This document shows, in pieces, positions 50,788-61,762 of a DNA stretch of 64,000 nucleotides. Each line of letters starts with the position of its first letter. Position 1 is the first letter of the stretch. Under the pieces are notes generated by a model, which saw only the letters and a program-made list of their open reading frames with translations, ran no database searches and was not told where the DNA came from. Source of the DNA: an uncultured Thermoanaerobaculia bacterium (GTDB taxonomy: Bacteria > Acidobacteriota > Thermoanaerobaculia > Multivoradales > Multivoraceae); contig OX638294.1 in NCBI GenBank assembly GCA_951812325.1, forward strand, positions 248,001 through 312,000. The letters are read 5' to 3'. Both the position numbers and the translations under genes were made by a program.

Positions 50788-51795
50788 TCAGTTTGCGGAC
50801 AGCGAGGCGATCACGTCGCGCTGAGTCGCCTCGTCGAGAAAGCGCAGGCTGGGACTGATCCGGTCCACCACGTCGCCGTAGCGCCGGAGAACGCCCTCGG
50901 CGATCCCGTCCGGCTCACCGACGACTGCGAAAGCGTCGAGCATCTCGTCCGTGATGAGAAGGCCCATTTCGTCCCACTGGCCCTGCTTGGACATCCGGTT
51001 CAACTCCAGCTGGAGGTCGCCCCAGCCTTCGGATTCGAGCACCGGGCGGTAGGCGGGGGTCGAACCGTAGAAGGAGATCTGCTTCTTGACCGCCCGCTTC
51101 GTTTCCTCGAAGGTCTTCTCGTCGTGGCCGGAGACGATGAATCCGGGGTACGAGATCTGGAAGTCGGAACGGTCGCGGCCGGAGGTCGCCAGACCGCGCT
51201 CGATGGCGGGCAGCGTGGTGTCGCGCATGTAGGACCGGGTCGTGAACGGGTGGACGATCAGACCGTCCGCCACTTCGCCTGCGACCTCGGTCATCAGGGG
51301 GCCGACCGCGGCCAGGAACACCCTGGGCGGGCCGTACTCGGTGTCCGTCGGCGTGAACATGGGCGTCATCAGGGTGTGGGAGTAGAAGTCGCCCTGGAAG
51401 CGCAGCCGTTCGCCCTCGTACCAGTTGGCCCAGATGGCCCGCATCGCCAGGATCATCTCCCTCATGCGCGCCGCGGGGCTCGACCAGGGCATGCTGAATC
51501 GCTTCGTGATGTGGGGACGGATCTGCGATCCCAGGCCGAGGATGAGACGGCCCTTCGAGTAGGCGTTCAGGTCGTGGCCGACGTTCGCGAGGGTCATCGG
51601 GCTGCGCGCGAAGGCGACGGCTATCGAGGTCATCAGCTCGATCCGTTCGCTGTGTTCGGCGGCGAGCAGCAGCGGGAAGAACGGATCGTGGGAGGTCTCC
51701 GCGGTCATCGCGGCCGCGAAGCCGGCATCTTCCAGGTCCCTGATCCGACCCGGAACTTCGTGCAGGTCGCTGGGCAGTCCGCCGTCTACCTTCAT
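50788..51795 (-). CDS. LLM-class (luciferase-like) oxidoreductase
   Basis: This 335-residue TIM-barrel oxidoreductase uses FMN or F420. It has TSIAVAFARSPMTLANVGHD, GRLILGLGSQIRPHITKRF and GEVADGLIVHPFTTRSYM, the pattern of the TIGR03617-like subgroup often annotated as F420-dependent. No F420 biosynthesis gene is in the window, so the cofactor is unproven. It heads a two-gene unit with the acyl-CoA synthetase and is divergent from the CoA-transferase gene. Confidence 0.9.
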   Translation of the reverse strand: MKVDGGLPSDLHEVPGRIRDLEDAGFAAAMTAETSHDPFFPLLLAAEHSERIELMTSIAVAFARSPMTLANVGHDLNAYSKGRLILGLGSQIRPHITKRFSMPWSSPAARMREMILAMRAIWANWYEGERLRFQGDFYSHTLMTPMFTPTDTEYGPPRVFLAAVGPLMTEVAGEVADGLIVHPFTTRSYMRDTTLPAIERGLATSGRDRSDFQISYPGFIVSGHDEKTFEETKRAVKKQISFYGSTPAYRPVLESEGWGDLQLELNRMSKQGQWDEMGLLITDEMLDAFAVVGEPDGIAEGVLRRYGDVVDRISPSLRFLDEATQRDVIASLSAN

Positions 51796-51956
51796 CTCTC
51801 GTCTCCCCGGAGCCCGTTGTTGAGGGGTGGTGCGTTCAAGGGTGGCGCGCGAGTATAGAGGAGTCCCGGGCCCTGAGCCCTTGCTACGATCCCGCCGTTA
51901 CTCGCAGAGAGCCGCTTCACGTTCCCGTGTTCCCGACCCCTGTGAGGGGAGACCGC

Positions 51957-53171
51957 ATGCATCAGGTGCTCGCCGCCGTTCGCGTTCTGGACTTCGGCCG
52001 CTACATCGCCGGACCCTTCTGCGCCGCCCTGCTCGGGGATCTCGGCGCCGAGGTGATCCGCATCGAGAAGGTGCGGGGCAGCGAGGACCGCTTCATCGCG
52101 CCGGTGACGCCGACCGGCGAGGGCGGCATGTTCCTGCAGATGAACCGGAACAAGCGATCGCTGACGTTGAACCCGATGAAGCCGGCCGGCCGCGGGATCG
52201 TCCGCAGGCTGGTTGCCACCGCCGATGTCGTGGTCGCGAACCTGCCGCCGGCGACGCTCGAGGCGATGGGGCTCGACCTCGAGAGTCTGCGCGAGGTGAA
52301 GGAGGACGTCATCCTGACGACAGTGTCCGCCTACGGTCGAGGCGGGCCCTACAGCGATCGGGTGGGGTTCGACGGGATCGGCCAGGTCATGTCGGGAATC
52401 GCCTACATGACGGGCGATCCGGACCGTCCGCGGCGCGCGGCGGCGCCCTTCGTCGACTTCGGCACCGCGCTCTCCTGCGCCTACGGCACGCTCGCGGCGC
52501 TGATGGCCCGACAGCAGACCGGCAAGGGCCAGATGGTGGAAGGGGCGCTGCTCAAGACGGCGCTGATGATGGGAAACAGCAACCTGATCGAGCAGGCGGT
52601 GATCCATCGGGACCGCCAGCCGACGGGCAACCGCGGCCAGACCTCGGCGCCTTCGGACCTCTACCAGACCGCCGACGGCTGGATTCTGTGCTCCGTGATC
52701 GGCGAGCCGCTGTTCAGGCGCTGGGTCGACCTGATGGCGTCGGACAACGGCGCGAGCGGCGTCGGCGAAGAGATCGACTGGTTGAACGACCCGCGCTTCG
52801 CCGACGACCTTGCGCGCGGCGACAACGCCGGGCCGATTGGCGAACGGATGAACGCCTGGTGCGCCTCGCGGTCGACGGCCGAAGCCGTCGATGCGCTGAA
52901 CGGGGCGATGATCCCCTCGGCCCCCGCCTACTCGATGCAGCAGACGCTCGATGACCCCCACATCGCCGAGGTCGAGTCGTTCGTCGACCTGGAGTACCCG
53001 GGCATGGCGCGGCCGGCCCCGGTGGCGCGGCCCTCGGTACGGCTCACGGAGACGCCGGCGACCATCCGCCACCGGGCGCCGACCCTGGGCGAGCACACCG
53101 ACGAGATTCTCGGCAACCTCGGCTACACGGCCGACGAAATCGCGGCGTTCCGAGCCGAACGGGTCGTGTAA
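51957..53171 (+). CDS. CaiB/BaiF (family III) CoA-transferase
   Basis: This 404-residue family III CoA-transferase moves CoA between carboxylic acids. It opens with VLDFGRYIAGPFCAALLGDL and AEVIRIEK. The catalytic Asp is expected in VGFDGIGQVMSGIAY, and GKGQMVEGALLKTALMM follows. I use the ATG preceded by GAGGGGAG; a GTG ten codons upstream is less likely. With the divergent synthetase and LLM genes it suggests use of an unusual acid, but the substrate is unknown. Confidence 0.93.
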   Translation: MHQVLAAVRVLDFGRYIAGPFCAALLGDLGAEVIRIEKVRGSEDRFIAPVTPTGEGGMFLQMNRNKRSLTLNPMKPAGRGIVRRLVATADVVVANLPPATLEAMGLDLESLREVKEDVILTTVSAYGRGGPYSDRVGFDGIGQVMSGIAYMTGDPDRPRRAAAPFVDFGTALSCAYGTLAALMARQQTGKGQMVEGALLKTALMMGNSNLIEQAVIHRDRQPTGNRGQTSAPSDLYQTADGWILCSVIGEPLFRRWVDLMASDNGASGVGEEIDWLNDPRFADDLARGDNAGPIGERMNAWCASRSTAEAVDALNGAMIPSAPAYSMQQTLDDPHIAEVESFVDLEYPGMARPAPVARPSVRLTETPATIRHRAPTLGEHTDEILGNLGYTADEIAAFRAERVV

Positions 53172-53211
53172 GCGTGACGGGCGTTGGTGAACACCGCACG
53201 GTGCACGACCG

Positions 53212-53396
53212 GGAAGCTGCCGGTCCCGCGGAAAACGGCAAGCCGTTTCCCGCCGGACCTTGGAAAACCGGCAGGCCGGTTTCCCACAGCTACCGCAGCC
53301 TCGACGACTACTCGCCTCTCGGACGGCTTCGCGCAGGGACCAGAATCCACCCAGCAAAGGTACAGGTGCGCCGGCCGTCTGGCCGGCATTCGGCGC
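53212..53396. repeat. Dispersed palindromic repeat of about 183 bp, copy B (inverted)
   Basis: This is the reverse-complement copy of 25462-25643, with the same two hairpins (GGAAAACCGGCAGGCCGG... and GGAAAACGGCAAGCCG...) and the same GC-rich palindromic ends. It fills the gap between the CoA-transferase stop and the sulfatase signal peptide. It even supplies the probable sulfatase start codon, so its insertion has replaced the native upstream region of that gene. Confidence 0.88.
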
Positions 53397-55312
53397 GCAG
53401 CGTCGGCCTTCTGGCGCCCCTCTTCGCGCTCCTTTTGGCGGCGCCTCCCGTAGCCGCCCGGCAGCCCGACGAACTCCCGCTCGCCAACATCCTCTGGGTC
53501 TCGAGCGAGGACAACGGCCCGCACCTGGGCGCCTACGGCGACGACTACGCCACCACCCCGAACCTGGACGCGCTCGCGGCCCGCGGCGTGATCTACCGCA
53601 ACGCCTGGTCCACCGTCCCGGTGTGTGCGCCGGCCCGCACGACGATCGTCAGCGGTCTCTACCCGGCATCCACGGGGGCCCACCACATGCGCAGCCGGTC
53701 CCGGCTGCCGGACGGCTTCCGCTTCTTCCCGCAGGTCCTGCGCGAAGCCGGCTACTACGTGACGAACAACGCGAAGGAGGACTACAACCTCGAGAAGCCC
53801 GGCGGTCAGGGGTCCGTGTGGCACGAGTCGTCCCGCGAGGCGCACTGGCGGAACCGTCCGGAGGGCGCGCCGTTCTTCGCCGTCTTCAACTTCACGGTCA
53901 GCCACGAGAGCCAGATTCGGCGCCGGCCGCACACGCCGGTCCACGACCCGGCCGGCGTTCGCGTGCCGGCATACCACCCGGATACGCCCGAGGTACGGCA
54001 GGATTGGGCGCAGTACTACGACAAGCTGACCGAGATGGACGCCCTGGTCGGCGAGCGCCTGGCCGAGCTGGAAGCGGCCGGCTTCGCCGACGACACGATC
54101 GTCTTCTACTGGGCCGACCACGGTCCCGGCCTGCCGCGCGGCAAGCGCACGGCGCTTCAGACCGGCCTCGGCGTACCGCTGATCGTCTCGATTCCGGAGA
54201 AGTACCGTCACCTGGCGCCGGCGGACTACGAGGCAGGCGGCCACACGGACCGGCTGGTCGGGTTCATCGACTTCGCTCCGACGATGCTCAGCCTCGCCGG
54301 CATCGAGCCGCCGCCGCACTTCCAGGGGCGGGCTTTCCTGGGCGTCCACGAGGCGGAACCCAACGAGGTCGTCTTCGGTTTCTCCGACCGGATGGACGAG
54401 CGCTACGACCTGGTGCGCAGCGTCCGCGACCGGCGGTACGTGTATGCCCGGAACTTCCTGATCGACCGGCCCTACGGCCAGCGGCTCGCGTATCAGATGG
54501 AGACGCCGACCACCCAGGTCTGGCTGCGGCTGTTCCAGGAGGGCAAGCTGAACGAGGTCCAGGCGGCGTTCTGGCGGCAGAAGCCGAGCGAGGAACTCTA
54601 CGATCTCGAGAACGACCCGGACCTGGTGAACAACCTGGCCTCCTCGCCCGCGCATGCGGCTGAGCGGGAGCGCCTGGCCCTGGCGCTCCGCAACCAGCTG
54701 CTGAGCATCCGCGACCTCGGCTTCCTGCCCGAGGCCGAGATGCACCGCCGCGCGGCGGCGATGGGCGCCGTTTCCTGGACGTACGGTCAGGGCGGCTACC
54801 AGGTCGAGCGGGTGCTGGCCGCGGCGGAGCTGGCTTCCGACCGTTCGAAGTGGGACGCCGCCGCCGCCGACAGGCTCAGAAGGATGCTGGGCGACCCGGA
54901 CTCCGCAGTCCGCGCCTGGGCGGCGGTCGGGCTCCGGGCGCGGGGCGGAACGGCCGTACGGGTGGCCCGCGCCGAGCTGAACGCGGCGCTCGCCGACGCT
55001 TCGCCGCCGGTCCGCATTCACGCCGCGGAAGCCCTGGGGCGCTTCGGCCGGGAGGCGGACCGCGCGACGGCGGTCGAACTGCTCCTCGGCGCGGCGTCGG
55101 TCCACGAGAACGAGTTCTTCGACGCGCTGCTGGCGCTCAACGCGCTGGACTACCTCGAACCGGAAGTTCTTGGCTCACAAGGCGCACGGGCACAGGCATG
55201 GCGCCAACGTCTCAGCGCCCTGCCGAATGAACTCGAAGGTCTCGACCGCCGCTTTCGCAGCTACGCGCCCCGACTGCTCGAAGCAATCCGGATCGATCTC
55301 TCGGGCCATTGA
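53366..55312 (+). CDS. Exported sulfatase with C-terminal HEAT-like repeats
   Basis: This type I sulfatase hydrolyses sulfate esters and probably acts in the periplasm. The chosen GTG places a signal peptide at residues 15-35 (VGLLAPLFALLLAAPPVAA). A longer frame back to 53174 exists, but its first 64 codons are repeat DNA. The active-site motif is CAPARTTIVSG near residue 86, where Cys is converted to formylglycine. Metal ligands are expected in SSEDNGPHLGAYGDD and YWADHGPGLPRGK. After the sulfatase domain come about 130 residues of HEAT-like repeats (LGDPDSAVRAWAAVGLRARG, ASPPVRIHAAEALGRFG). Confidence 0.92.
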   Translation: MRRPSGRHSARSVGLLAPLFALLLAAPPVAARQPDELPLANILWVSSEDNGPHLGAYGDDYATTPNLDALAARGVIYRNAWSTVPVCAPARTTIVSGLYPASTGAHHMRSRSRLPDGFRFFPQVLREAGYYVTNNAKEDYNLEKPGGQGSVWHESSREAHWRNRPEGAPFFAVFNFTVSHESQIRRRPHTPVHDPAGVRVPAYHPDTPEVRQDWAQYYDKLTEMDALVGERLAELEAAGFADDTIVFYWADHGPGLPRGKRTALQTGLGVPLIVSIPEKYRHLAPADYEAGGHTDRLVGFIDFAPTMLSLAGIEPPPHFQGRAFLGVHEAEPNEVVFGFSDRMDERYDLVRSVRDRRYVYARNFLIDRPYGQRLAYQMETPTTQVWLRLFQEGKLNEVQAAFWRQKPSEELYDLENDPDLVNNLASSPAHAAERERLALALRNQLLSIRDLGFLPEAEMHRRAAAMGAVSWTYGQGGYQVERVLAAAELASDRSKWDAAAADRLRRMLGDPDSAVRAWAAVGLRARGGTAVRVARAELNAALADASPPVRIHAAEALGRFGREADRATAVELLLGAASVHENEFFDALLALNALDYLEPEVLGSQGARAQAWRQRLSALPNELEGLDRRFRSYAPRLLEAIRIDLSGH

Positions 55313-55366
55313 TGCGCCGGAGAGCCGAAGAAGGCGTCCACGCTGTCGTCGGGGGAGGTTAGGCGG

Positions 55367-57787
55367 ATGGGCATTCAGGGCATCAAGTACGGGAGCGGGC
55401 ACGAGCGGCTCGAGGAGCTGCTGCGGTCCGTCGATCGTCCGGGGAACTACTGCGCCGGCGGACGGCTCTTCGTGCCGATGCCGCGGGTTGCGGTGCAGGG
55501 CGTGGGGGAGCTGTCCTTCCCGGTCTTGCCGACCCAGATCGAGGCGTTGATCGATGCCGCCGAGCGCGCACCGTTCGGCAAGGGCACCCGGACGCTGGTG
55601 GACACCTCGGTCCGCGACTGCTGGCAGATCGATGCCCGAAGGGTGCGCCTGCTCGGGAAAGCCTGGCCGGATTCGCTCGGCAAGGTCCTGGGGCTCGTGG
55701 CGGACGGTCTCGGCCTGCCCGTGGAGAGCCTGAGGGCTGAGCCGTACAAGCTGCTCGTCTACCGGCAGGGAGGCTTCTTCAGCGAGCATCGGGACACCGA
55801 GAAGGCCCCGGGCATGGTGGCGACGCTGACGTTGTCCCTGCCGACGGCCGGATCCGGCGGCGAGCTCGTGGTTCGTCACGGGGACCGGGAGACCACGTTC
55901 GACCTGGCCGCCGAGGAGCCTTCGGAGTTGTCGTTCGCGGCCTTCTACTCCGATTGCCCGCACGAGGTGCGGCCGGTGACCGAAGGCCACCGCGTATCGC
56001 TCGTCTACAACCTGTCCCTGGATTCCGGCAGGCCCGGGCTCGGCGCGCCGGACTACGCGGACCTGGCGGCGCCGGTGGCGGAGTGTCTGGCGAAGTGGCG
56101 GGACGAAGGCTCGACCGACAAGATCGTGTGGCTGCTTGAACACGGGTACAGCGAGGGGGGCTTGTCCTTCGACACGCTCAAGAACACCGATGCGGCGGTC
56201 GCCAAGGTGCTGGCGGAGGCCGCAGACCGGGCGGCCTGCGAGCTGCACGCCGCCGTGCTCAAGATCAAGGAGTACGGCACGCCGGAGATCGACGCCGTCT
56301 ACAGCCCCTGGGGCCACTACGACGATGATGACGGCGCGGACGCCGAGATGGAAGAAGTGCACGACCGCTGGGAGGCTCTGGACGGCTGGGCCGCCCGCGA
56401 CGGCAGCAGGCCGGCCCTGGGCGAAGTCCAGCTGAACGACGCGGAGCTTCTTCCTTCGGGCGCCCTTGCCGAGGCCGAGCCGGACGACCGCTGGCTGGAG
56501 GGTTCGACCGGCAACGAGGGGCCCACGCTGGAGTTCATCTACAGGCTGGGAGCTCTGGTGATCTGGCCCGCCGAAAAGGCCGTGGACGTCGTGGCGGGCG
56601 CCGGCATCGACGGCGCCGTGGCCTGGGCGGCCGCCCGATGTTCGGGCAGCGGCGATTCCGAGTCGAGCCTTCGCATCCTCGACCGGTTGGTCGATCTCTG
56701 GCCGGTGGAGAAGAAGGACGTCGGCGAGCAGGACCGCGGCGCAATGCTCCGCCTGCTGGCTGACGTCGGCGCGGCGGATGTTGCGGTGGATTTTCTCCAC
56801 CGCGCCGTGATGGCGAAGTACGACGGCAGCGAGAACGAAGAGCTCGCGGCGGTCATGCCTCTGATTCCTGCCGACGATGGTTGGGAGTTCCTCGTCGGTC
56901 TGGTGGTGGAGCACTTCGCCCGCAGGCCCGGCGACGTCGTCGGGCTCCTCGCATTGACGAGCGGGAAGCCGGGCTTGAGACAAGACGGCGTCTGGCGTGT
57001 CGCGCTGCGCGAATCCACCGAGATCGCCCTGGCCCGTCTGGCAGCGGCCCTCAGACGCCTGGGAAAGAAGCGTGCCGCACGTACCGCCAGACGAGTGGCG
57101 GGGATACTCGCCTGGGGAAGCCACGAGGATCGGCTGAACCCGCCGCGGGAGCGGATGGGCGGCGAAGCCGTGCGTGACCTGTTCGTGCTCGCGCGGCGGT
57201 TCGATCTCGAAGAGGAGGCGGCGGCAGCCGTTGGCGCGATCGGGAAGTACCCGGAGATCGTGACGCCGGATCGAATGCTCCCGGCGGCGCTCCGGGAAAT
57301 GCACCGGGACGATGGTCTCGCGCGTTCGCGCCCGTACGCCGCGTTGTGGAAGCAGGCCTCCGACTTCCTCCTTGAACGCAGTTCAGGCGTTCCCGAGGAG
57401 CCCGGCGGCTGGGCGATGACCGTGGAGATTCCCTGCGATTGCGAGGACTGCTCCCGGCTGCGCGCCTTCTGCCGGGATCCCGGAAAGCAGGTCGAGCGTT
57501 TCAGCGTGCGGAAGGACCGGCGCAAGCACCTTCACCGAGCGATCGACGCCTACGAACTGGACGTCGACCACGAAACGGAACGGCGCGGCAGGCCCTACAC
57601 CCTGGTCTGCACGAAGAACCGCGATGGCCAACGCCGGCGGTTCCACGAGTACGCGGAGGATGTGCAGCACATGGAGTATCTGCTGGAGTGCGCTCCGGAC
57701 GGGCCGGCAGGGGCCGCGCCCGACGAGATCGAGCGCCGTGTGGAACGGCTCAGGCAGGCAGTGGCCGCGGGCGGGGCTGCCGGCTGA
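55367..57787 (+). CDS. 2OG-Fe(II) oxygenase with a large C-terminal extension
   Basis: The N-terminal 215 residues are a prolyl-4-hydroxylase-like dioxygenase. YKLLVYRQGGFFSEHRDTEK carries the iron-binding His and Asp (about residues 141-143); PHEVRPVTEGHRVSLVYNL carries the distal His and a 2-oxoglutarate-binding Arg. The remaining 590 residues are mostly helical and unfamiliar. They include a Cys-rich segment IPCDCEDCSRLRAFCRDPGK near 690, followed by KNRDGQRRRFHEYAEDVQHM, which might bind metal or protein. A GGGGAGG site eight bases before the ATG is strong. Related long proteins occur as hypotheticals; the hydroxylation target is unknown. Confidence 0.87.
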   Translation: MGIQGIKYGSGHERLEELLRSVDRPGNYCAGGRLFVPMPRVAVQGVGELSFPVLPTQIEALIDAAERAPFGKGTRTLVDTSVRDCWQIDARRVRLLGKAWPDSLGKVLGLVADGLGLPVESLRAEPYKLLVYRQGGFFSEHRDTEKAPGMVATLTLSLPTAGSGGELVVRHGDRETTFDLAAEEPSELSFAAFYSDCPHEVRPVTEGHRVSLVYNLSLDSGRPGLGAPDYADLAAPVAECLAKWRDEGSTDKIVWLLEHGYSEGGLSFDTLKNTDAAVAKVLAEAADRAACELHAAVLKIKEYGTPEIDAVYSPWGHYDDDDGADAEMEEVHDRWEALDGWAARDGSRPALGEVQLNDAELLPSGALAEAEPDDRWLEGSTGNEGPTLEFIYRLGALVIWPAEKAVDVVAGAGIDGAVAWAAARCSGSGDSESSLRILDRLVDLWPVEKKDVGEQDRGAMLRLLADVGAADVAVDFLHRAVMAKYDGSENEELAAVMPLIPADDGWEFLVGLVVEHFARRPGDVVGLLALTSGKPGLRQDGVWRVALRESTEIALARLAAALRRLGKKRAARTARRVAGILAWGSHEDRLNPPRERMGGEAVRDLFVLARRFDLEEEAAAAVGAIGKYPEIVTPDRMLPAALREMHRDDGLARSRPYAALWKQASDFLLERSSGVPEEPGGWAMTVEIPCDCEDCSRLRAFCRDPGKQVERFSVRKDRRKHLHRAIDAYELDVDHETERRGRPYTLVCTKNRDGQRRRFHEYAEDVQHMEYLLECAPDGPAGAAPDEIERRVERLRQAVAAGGAAG

Positions 57788-57801
57788 GACGCCGGCTTCG
57801 C

Positions 57802-58218
57802 TCAGTCGTCGTCCGAACGCTCCTCGTCCACCGTCGCGAGTTCCGCCCGCACCTGATCGAGCAGTTCGGTTGCCAGAGCGATGGCCCCGGCCCGGTCGAT
57901 CGGTTCCGTGTCCTCATCGACCCCTTGGTAGCGGAACGCGACCGCATAGGGCGTGGAACCGGCGAAGCCGCGGAAGCGAGCGACGTCGGCCCCGTCTGCG
58001 CCGTGGCTCTCGAGCTGGTCCAGCAGCGTCTCGATGCTGTGGGTCAATTCGTACAATCCGCCCAGAATCGCGATCCATGCCTTGAGCGCTTTCTCCCCGG
58101 CCTGCTGGAAGTGGAAGCCGAACGACTCCTCCGGCCCCTCGTCTTCCAGAAGCCGCAGAGACCGGAGGTCGTTCTCGGCCGACTCGAGCATCATCCGCGC
58201 GCACCTGGGGTCGCTCAT
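57802..58218 (-). CDS. HEPN-domain protein (toxin of an MNT-HEPN pair)
   Basis: This 138-residue all-helical HEPN protein reads SAENDLRSLRLLEDEG, FHFQQAGEKALKAWIAILGG and LTHSIETLLDQLE, the standard pattern of HEPN partners of minimal nucleotidyltransferases. In characterised HepT/MntA pairs the HEPN protein is an RNase toxin that the MNT partner silences by nucleotide addition. The classical RX4-6H motif is not obvious here. Its ATG overlaps the end of the upstream nucleotidyltransferase gene (ATGA), but that gene is frameshifted. The gene itself looks intact. Confidence 0.82.
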   Translation of the reverse strand: MSDPRCARMMLESAENDLRSLRLLEDEGPEESFGFHFQQAGEKALKAWIAILGGLYELTHSIETLLDQLESHGADGADVARFRGFAGSTPYAVAFRYQGVDEDTEPIDRAGAIALATELLDQVRAELATVDEERSDDD

Positions 58219-58538
58219 GGAGCACCTTCCTTTCCCGCAGAGCCCGAGCCAGAACGTGGTTGAGGGAGTCCCGCCAGTACTCGACTTCCTCGTTGGAGAA
58301 CACGAGCACGTCCGTGGGCACGCGGAAGTTCCTGAGCGCCCGGTAGAGCCGGCTCATCTCCTGGCGCCTTCCGGTTCGGCCCGAACGGTTCGCTCTCGAT
58401 CACGAGCAGGTCGATGTCCGACGCGGTCCCCGCCTCGCCACGAGCGCGGGAACCGAACAGAATGACCTGCTCGGGCGCCACCTCGTCAACGATCGCGCGA
58501 ACCATGCGGTGGAGCAGCTCCTCGCTTACCCTGCCCAC
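58215..58538 (-). pseudogene. Minimal nucleotidyltransferase (MNT antitoxin), frameshifted
   Basis: The N-terminal half is a good MNT domain: VAPEQVILFGSRARGEAGTA followed by SDIDLLVIESEPFGPNR, with the GSx10DxD motif. The family's continuation (QEMSRLYRALRNFRVPTDVL then EEVEYWRDSLNHVLARALRE) is present but in the neighbouring frame. One extra A at 58369-58370 (CGGAAGGCGCC instead of CGGAGGCGCC) accounts for the shift. The original frame runs on as nonsense to a TGA overlapping the HEPN start; the other frame has lost its usual stop and runs into the HEPN gene. The GTG start is tentative. Confidence 0.75.
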
Positions 58539-58599
58539 GGTCCGCCGCGGGCCGCGAAGGGCCTGGGTCACTTCCGGGCGCCCCCGACCACCACGATCA

Positions 58600-60159
<1,560 letters not shown>

Positions 60160-60323
60160 GCGGCAAGAGCACGTCGAAACGCCACCGAGACGCGGTGACT
60201 TGCGGGGCGGTGGGGACAGAGGCCCAACACCGAGCTGGCGAAGCGTTCGGCGGCGGCGGCCCGCATCCGTTGCAGAAGAGAAGAGCGGTCTCGGCATTGG
60301 TCTCCTCACTGAAGTGAGTGGTT

Positions 60324-61454
60324 TCAGATCGCTCCCGCGGCCCGCATCTCGTCAATCCGCGCGCCGTCGAAGCCCCAGTCCGCAAGCACCGCCTCGCTGT
60401 GTTCCCCAGCCTTCGGCGGAGGTCCCTGGACCGCAACCGGCGTGCGGCTGAAGCGGGGCGCCGGCGCCGGCTGGGGAACGCCGTCGACCTCGACGAAGGT
60501 CTGCCGGGACCGGTTGTGCGGGTGATCGATCGCCTCGCCGATGCGGAGCACCGGAGCGAAGCAGACGTCGCTGCCTTCCATGATCTCGCACCACTCGTCG
60601 CGCGTCTTCGTGCGGAACACAGCGGCGAGCTGGGCCTTGAGTTCCGGCCAGCGGTCGCGGTTCTGCAGGTGGCCTTCCCACTCGGCGCCGTCGAGGCCCG
60701 TCTTCTCGAGCAGGAGGGCGTGGAACTGCGGTTCGATCGAGCCGATGGAGACGTACTCACCGTCCGCGCACTCGTAGGTGTCGTAGAAGTGGGCGCCGCT
60801 GTCGAGCATGTTCGAGCCGCGGTCGTCCTTCCAGACGCCGGCGCCGTGCATGCCGACGACCGCGGCCAGCAGCAGCGCGGAACCGTCCGTCATCGCCGCG
60901 TCGACGACCTGTCCCCTGCCTGACTTCTGGGCTTTGAGCAGGCCCGCCACGACACCCAGAGCGAGCAGCATGCCGCCTCCGCCGAAGTCGCCGACCAGGT
61001 TGAGCGGCGGCACCGGCCTGCCGCCGTGGTTGCCGATCGAATGGAGCACGCCGGAGAGCGCGATGTAGTTGATGTCGTGGCCGGCGGCGTGGGCGATCGT
61101 GCCGTTCTGGCCCCAGCCGGTCATGCGGCCGAAGACGAGCTTCGGGTTGCGCTTCAGGCACACGTCCGGGCCGAGTCCGAGCCGCTCCATGACGCCCGGG
61201 CGGAAACCCTCGATCAGGCCGTCGGCTCGCTCAACCATGTCGAGCACGGCATCCACCGCCTCCGGGCGCTTGAGATCCAGCGCGAGGGAGCGTCGGCCGC
61301 GGTTCAGGACGTCGAACTTCGAGCCCCGGCCGGCGTACGCCTTGCGGTCGATGCGGACGACCTCGGCGCCGAGGTCGGACAGCACCATGGCGCAGAACGG
61401 GCCGGGCCCGATGCCGGCGATCTCGAGAATGCGGTAGCCGTCGAGTGGTCCCAT
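60324..61454 (-). CDS. CaiB/BaiF CoA-transferase, alpha-methylacyl-CoA racemase-like
   Basis: This 376-residue protein is closest in pattern to alpha-methylacyl-CoA racemases. It has [31 protein letters not shown], the [20 protein letters not shown] block, [16 protein letters not shown] with the catalytic Asp and preceding His, and [18 protein letters not shown]. It would epimerise 2-methylacyl-CoAs so that acyl-CoA oxidation can proceed, which fits the dehydrogenase pair elsewhere in the window. The ATG is the family start; upstream codons in frame are not family sequence. Confidence 0.93.
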   Translation of the reverse strand: MGPLDGYRILEIAGIGPGPFCAMVLSDLGAEVVRIDRKAYAGRGSKFDVLNRGRRSLALDLKRPEAVDAVLDMVERADGLIEGFRPGVMERLGLGPDVCLKRNPKLVFGRMTGWGQNGTIAHAAGHDINYIALSGVLHSIGNHGGRPVPPLNLVGDFGGGGMLLALGVVAGLLKAQKSGRGQVVDAAMTDGSALLLAAVVGMHGAGVWKDDRGSNMLDSGAHFYDTYECADGEYVSIGSIEPQFHALLLEKTGLDGAEWEGHLQNRDRWPELKAQLAAVFRTKTRDEWCEIMEGSDVCFAPVLRIGEAIDHPHNRSRQTFVEVDGVPQPAPAPRFSRTPVAVQGPPPKAGEHSEAVLADWGFDGARIDEMRAAGAI

Positions 61455-61541
61455 GGGTTGAGGGTCTCCGGGTGAACGTTGCTGCGGAGTGCAGGCCCGC
61501 CAGTATAGGACGCGCGGGTACATGAGACGTCCGGCGCCTGG

Positions 61542-61667
61542 GTGAGCGAGCTGATGCCCGACATCGCCTCGGTCGTCGACGACCTCTGCTTCATCCGCTC
61601 GATGTGGGGCGCCCACGCCGCCTACGGCGGCGCCATCCTGGCGATGAACACGGGCAGCGACCGCTCG
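61542..61667 (+). pseudogene. Fragment of a DUF1501 protein
   Basis: About 42 codons read [20 protein letters not shown] then [20 protein letters not shown], the block following the N-terminal part of DUF1501 proteins (SEL-P-x-A-x-x-x-D-x-x-x-I-R-S, ending x-x-x-N-T-G-S). Neither the N-terminal nor the C-terminal parts are present. It lies in the 308-base gap between a CoA-transferase and an LLM gene and is a gene relic. Confidence 0.65.
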
Positions 61668-61762
61668 TCCGCCCGTCTGCCGTACAATCCCGGTCGCCTT
61701 CGCACCCGCAGATTCAGCCGGACCGCGACTCGCGCGTCGCGCCCGGGGGAGAGCCCGAGACC

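Noticed and set aside
53123..55105. A 660-codon minus-strand frame opposite the sulfatase
   Set aside because: It is a shadow frame; the plus strand encodes the sulfatase motifs and HEAT repeats.
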